From positions 1 through 8,050 of the forward strand of contig DARG01000018.1 of assembly GCA_002503215.1 (NCBI GenBank): a DNA stretch of 8,050 nucleotides, written 5' to 3'. The notes beneath the pieces were generated by a model. The model was not told the origin of the DNA, did not search any database, and worked only from the letters and a program-made list of their open reading frames with translations. This DNA is from Candidatus Parvarchaeota archaeon UBA446 (GTDB lineage: Archaea > Nanobdellota > Nanobdellia > Parvarchaeales > Parvarchaeaceae). Both the position numbers and the translations under genes were made by a program. Below, piece after piece: positions 6,171-8,050 of this stretch (positions within the stretch are counted from its first letter, which is position 1; each line of letters starts with the position of its first letter).

Positions 6171-7055
6171 TTATATTATAAACTTTACTAGAAAATAAAG
6201 TCCAAGCATTGCAAATTCCATAGGCCCTATTGCAGCCATGGCGGGATATCCTTTTCCTTTCTTTCCAAAGAAAAGTATGATAGATAAACCGATTATTGCA
6301 CCTATAACTGCGAATATGCCGGAAAGCAAGTTGTAATGCAGAAAGAATTCATTGGCAAGTATCGCAGGGAAGGCCAAATCTCCACCTCCAAGAAAAACAG
6401 CGGCTTTCTTTGTTTTTTTGGCCATAAGGGATATGCCTCCAAAAGAATTACCAGAAAAAGCGCTTGCCAAAGTCAGCATATGTTTGGTTATGAACACAGA
6501 TATGTAATCGTATACGCTTATTATTGCTATAAGAATCAAAGCCGTTAATATGTTCAAGTATAACGATATTATCGCTGATATGGAAACGAATAATATAATG
6601 TTTAAAATGTCCTTTCCGTATTTTCCAGCGTACTTGAAGTAATAAACAGTAAATAAGACCGGTAATGCATAAACTAAAAGTGAGAATACCGACAGCAACA
6701 AACCAGTAGAATTTAAGTTCCCATGCAATCCAAATACATAGATATCAAGCATTAAAAGATCAGAGAAACCGTACATAACGAAGAGGAATAAAACTATAAT
6801 TACCAGATTTATTATCCTCATTTTTTTGTATTTTATTAAGAGCAGTATTATTGCTGTAGGCACTGCAAGTCCAGCGATTATTATGTAAATCAGGTAATAA
6901 AACGGTGAGTTTAAACCTCCAGTGTAACTTATTCCAGTCTGTGCTGATATTACTGAAAATAGTTTTAAGTTAATGCCCGCAAAAAACTGGCTAGCTACAA
7001 GCACTGCGGCAAATATAACCAATAAAGCTATGGCCAGCTTAATATTCGTTTTCAT
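6171..7055 (-). CDS. Presenilin-like intramembrane aspartyl protease (family A22)
   Basis: This 294-residue, very hydrophobic protein fits the archaeal presenilin/signal-peptide-peptidase homologues, which cut peptide bonds inside the membrane with two aspartates. About nine membrane helices can be drawn (roughly 7-27, 52-74, 80-103, 116-140, 149-163, 165-187, 217-236, 243-263, 269-292), the topology of presenilins. The catalytic motifs are in the expected helices: Tyr182-Asp183 in SVYDYISVF (helix 6), and Gly223-Gly-Gly-Asp226 in FLGGGDLAFP (helix 7), a GxGD motif. The PAL motif of helix 9 reads Pro271-Ala-Met273 in GYPAMAAIGP, a conservative variant. The cytoplasmic loop 189-216 is short and Lys-rich. 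Preflagellin peptidases also use GxGD, but the YD/GxGD/PA(L) spacing favours A22. The ATG at 7055 follows a TATA box by 28 nt and has no SD. Substrates are unknown; signal peptides or membrane remnants are plausible. Confidence 0.88.
   Translation of the reverse strand: MKTNIKLAIALLVIFAAVLVASQFFAGINLKLFSVISAQTGISYTGGLNSPFYYLIYIIIAGLAVPTAIILLLIKYKKMRIINLVIIVLFLFVMYGFSDLLMLDIYVFGLHGNLNSTGLLLSVFSLLVYALPVLFTVYYFKYAGKYGKDILNIILFVSISAIISLYLNILTALILIAIISVYDYISVFITKHMLTLASAFSGNSFGGISLMAKKTKKAAVFLGGGDLAFPAILANEFFLHYNLLSGIFAVIGAIIGLSIILFFGKKGKGYPAMAAIGPMEFAMLGLYFLVKFII
6172..6180 (-). promoter_or_regulatory. TATA box of MIP18 gene, overlapping an upstream stop codon
   Basis: On the minus strand the bases read TATAATATA, centred 30 nt before the ATG at 6146. 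They are formed by the last codons of the presenilin-like gene (Ile ATA, Ile ATA, stop TAA). No Shine-Dalgarno site precedes 6146, which fits a near-leaderless transcript. A second AT-rich element (6157-6165) is too close to the ATG to serve this start. Confidence 0.5.
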
Positions 7056-7077
7056 ACTAATTTACTAGGAGTACTTT

Positions 7078-7740
7078 CTATATTATACTGTTTATTTTTT
7101 TATCGTATAATGCAGAACAGATAAGCAGTGCTATCCTTGAGTTCCCTTCGGATTTTTTATAAATCTTTTCAAATTCCGCCTGTGTGAACGGCTCCAAAGA
7201 ATCAGATTTATTTTTTCTAACGGTATTTAAGCGGCTTATTATAAGTTGTTTCATCTCCTCTTTTTTAAGTCCATCAAGTTGATATTTATTAAAAATTTTA
7301 CCTTGCTTTTTGAATACTGTTTCCACTCCTTCATCTCTGTTTTCTATTAGCATAATCGCCATGTTTTGGCTCATATTATATATCAGGTCTATTACTTTTT
7401 GCTGACCTAGTTTATCCAACATATCTATATTATTAAAATCATCAAGTATTACAAGCAGCCTCCTGCCCGGCTTGTCCTGTATATTTCTAAGCTTGTTGTA
7501 AACGATAGGAGTAAAATCTTCTTTTATTAAATCTATGTCTTTAGCTTTAGAAAGTTCTCTCTCTAAAATACCTATAACTGTGCTTTTTCCTATTCCTGGA
7601 GATCCTTTTAGTATTATTACCCCACCATGATCAAGGGTTTCATTGACAAGTAACATTAATTCTACTTTATCGTCTACTCTGTTTACGATTGTATCATTCT
7701 TGGAATAAGTAATACTTATAAAAGGATTGTAATCCACCAT
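7078..7740 (-). CDS. Small Cdc6/Orc-like AAA ATPase of unknown role
   Basis: From ATG at 7740 the protein has 220 residues and is essentially one AAA+ ATPase module. Visible parts are an N-terminal NPF...IVNR segment (5-21), the Walker A loop GSPGIGKST (46-54), Walker B LLVILDDF (95-102), a sensor-1-like stretch IMLIENRD (129-136), and a C-terminal lid with GNSRIALLICSAL (199-211), where Arg202 sits at the sensor-2 position. The GNxR...L lid resembles the Cdc6/Orc and archaeal STAND-like ATPases. No winged-helix DNA-binding domain follows, so it is not a standard Orc1/Cdc6 initiator. There is no signal peptide or membrane helix. I do not recognise a specific family function. A TTG at 7746 could extend it by two residues, but the TATA box at 7765-7772 lies 28 nt before 7740, matching the spacing of the neighbouring genes. 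It is the first of three minus-strand genes and lies 22 nt from the presenilin-like gene. Confidence 0.8.
   Translation of the reverse strand: MVDYNPFISITYSKNDTIVNRVDDKVELMLLVNETLDHGGVIILKGSPGIGKSTVIGILERELSKAKDIDLIKEDFTPIVYNKLRNIQDKPGRRLLVILDDFNNIDMLDKLGQQKVIDLIYNMSQNMAIMLIENRDEGVETVFKKQGKIFNKYQLDGLKKEEMKQLIISRLNTVRKNKSDSLEPFTQAEFEKIYKKSEGNSRIALLICSALYDKKINSII
7079..7087 (-). promoter_or_regulatory. TATA box of presenilin-like gene, overlapping an upstream stop codon
   Basis: On the minus strand the bases read TATAATATA, centred 28 nt before the ATG at 7055. They come from the last codons of the AAA ATPase gene (Ile ATA, Ile ATA, stop TAG). The spacing fits a leaderless mRNA, and no Shine-Dalgarno site is visible before 7055. 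Confidence 0.55.
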
Positions 7741-7764
7741 AAACAATAAGATGACTTTGTATGA

Positions 7765-7772
7765 TATTTATA
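7765..7772 (-). promoter_or_regulatory. TATA box of the AAA ATPase gene
   Basis: On the minus strand the bases read TATAAATA, a near-ideal archaeal TATA box. Its centre (7768.5) lies 28.5 nt before ATG 7740 but only 22.5 nt before the alternative TTG 7746. This supports a leaderless transcript starting at about 7741 and the ATG as the true start. Confidence 0.6.
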
Positions 7773-7789
7773 GCTTTAAAATAATTAAT

Positions 7790-7901
7790 TTAATCTAGTA
7801 GTCTTATTTAGAGTATGCCCTCATAGTTTAGCTTGGACAGAATACCGGTTTCCTAAACCGGGTACCCAGGTTCAAATCCTGGTGAGGGCATTCTAGATTA
7901 A
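7790..7901. repeat. 9-bp inverted repeat flanking the tRNA gene
   Basis: TTAATCTAG (7790-7798) and CTAGATTAA (7893-7901) are perfect reverse complements on either side of the tRNA-Arg gene. The left arm lies 18 nt before the tRNA and the right arm 2 nt after it. The pairing is exact, but the arms are AT-rich and the function, if any, is unknown. Confidence 0.4.
7817..7890 (+). tRNA. tRNA-Arg, anticodon CCT
   Basis: The 74 bases fold into a full cloverleaf. The acceptor stem GCCCTCA (7817-7823) pairs with TGAGGGC (7883-7889), with A7890 as discriminator. T8 and A9 follow, then a short D-stem with GU pairs (7826-7829 with 7840-7843) and a D-loop holding GG (7835-7836). The anticodon stem CCGGT (7845-7849) pairs with ACCGG (7857-7861) around the loop TTCCTAA, giving anticodon CCT at 7852-7854, which reads AGG. 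The variable loop is 4 nt, and the T-stem CCAGG/CCTGG encloses TTCAAAT. There is no intron and CCA is not encoded. The anticodon suits the AGA/AGG-rich arginine usage of the nearby genes. TTTAAAATA at 7775-7783 could be its TATA element. A T5 run at 7939-7943 may terminate it. Confidence 0.97.
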
Positions 7902-7903
7902 TA

Positions 7904-7943
7904 TTTAGGTTACCTAAAAAAATTATACAACAAATTAGTTTTT
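7904..7943 (+). terminator. Hairpin and T-run downstream of the tRNA gene
   Basis: TTTAGGTTACCTAAA (7904-7918) can form a 6-bp stem with a 3-nt loop and is followed by an A-run, not a T-run. A T5 run at 7939-7943 comes 49 nt after the tRNA and is the likeliest plus-strand stop signal. The rest of the stretch up to 8020 is AT-rich with no gene visible. Confidence 0.3.
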
Positions 7944-8020
7944 CTTAATTTAAAGGCTCTAGTTTAATATACTTCAATAGTTACAAATCCTTTTATTTGC
8001 TCTCTTTATTAATTTGGTAT

Positions 8021-8050
8021 ATGTTATCAGATAAGAAAGCACAGTCAGCT
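8021..8050 (+). CDS. Start of a gene with possible class III (pilin-type) signal peptide
   Basis: Only ten codons are inside the window: ATG at 8021 reads MLSDKKAQSA and stays open to the right edge. KKAQSA resembles the charged end and cleavage site of archaeal class III signal peptides, which run on as K-(G/A)-Q-(S/A)-A-hydrophobic-E-(Y/F). A TTTTATTT element at 7991-7998 lies about 27 nt before the ATG, the same spacing as the other promoters here. If correct, the gene encodes a small type IV pilin-like secreted protein. The evidence is short and the call is tentative. Confidence 0.35.
   Translation, partial: MLSDKKAQSA

Noticed and set aside
6336..6548. Plus-strand open frame opposite the presenilin-like gene
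   Set aside because: The opposite strand encodes the catalytic GGGD and YD helices, so this frame is a shadow.
1..8050. CRISPR array, insertion sequence, transposase or defence module
   Set aside because: No regularly spaced direct repeats, no terminal repeats and no transposase or nuclease motifs were seen; the genes are mostly housekeeping.

Overview
The window looks like a chromosomal segment of an AT-rich archaeon, most likely a small-genome DPANN lineage of the ARMAN kind (Micrarchaeota or Parvarchaeota). The domain-level call rests on archaeal-type Elp3, DNA topoisomerase VI (B then A), an archaeal Dim2/Pno1-like KH protein, a presenilin-type membrane protease, an intronless tRNA gene without encoded CCA, and TATA boxes about 28 nt upstream of start codons. 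The lineage guess is inference, from tight packing, heavy use of ATA (Ile) and AGA (Arg) codons, and a DUF2341-type surface protein of a style I associate with ARMAN genomes.

Layout. Positions 1-652 (minus) hold the N-terminal part of a secreted, pilin-like, Asn-rich protein that runs off the left edge. A 55-bp divergent promoter (653-707) separates it from a plus-strand operon: elp3 (708-2285), KH-domain rRNA-assembly protein (2287-2802), top6B (2789-4651), top6A (4654-5757). Gaps are 1 nt, a 14-nt overlap and 2 nt, with good Shine-Dalgarno sequences before both topoisomerase genes. An 83-bp convergent spacer (5758-5840) follows. Then come three minus-strand genes: a MIP18/DUF59 Fe-S assembly protein (5841-6146), a nine-helix presenilin-like aspartyl protease (6171-7055) and a small AAA ATPase (7078-7740). 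A tRNA-Arg(CCT) gene lies on the plus strand (7817-7890). The last 30 bases hold the start of another plus-strand gene with a possible class III (pilin-type) signal peptide. No stretch over 300 bases lacks a gene.

How the genes fit together. The plus operon combines translation (wobble-uridine modification by Elp3, small-subunit maturation by the KH protein) with DNA topology (the Topo VI A2B2 enzyme). The minus-strand genes serve Fe-S protein maturation, intramembrane proteolysis and an unassigned ATPase role. Genes preceded by a promoter appear leaderless, with a TATA element 27-30 nt before the start; genes inside the operon use Shine-Dalgarno sites. Two TATA boxes are built from the last Ile-Ile-stop codons of the gene upstream, and one palindromic TATA box sits midway between two divergent starts.

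No clearly new multi-gene system is visible. The most interesting points are an extra segment of about 80 residues inside the Topo VIB ATPase domain, a KH protein whose first KH domain has lost its GxxG loop, the stop-codon and bidirectional TATA architecture, and the pilin-like protein ends at both edges of the window.
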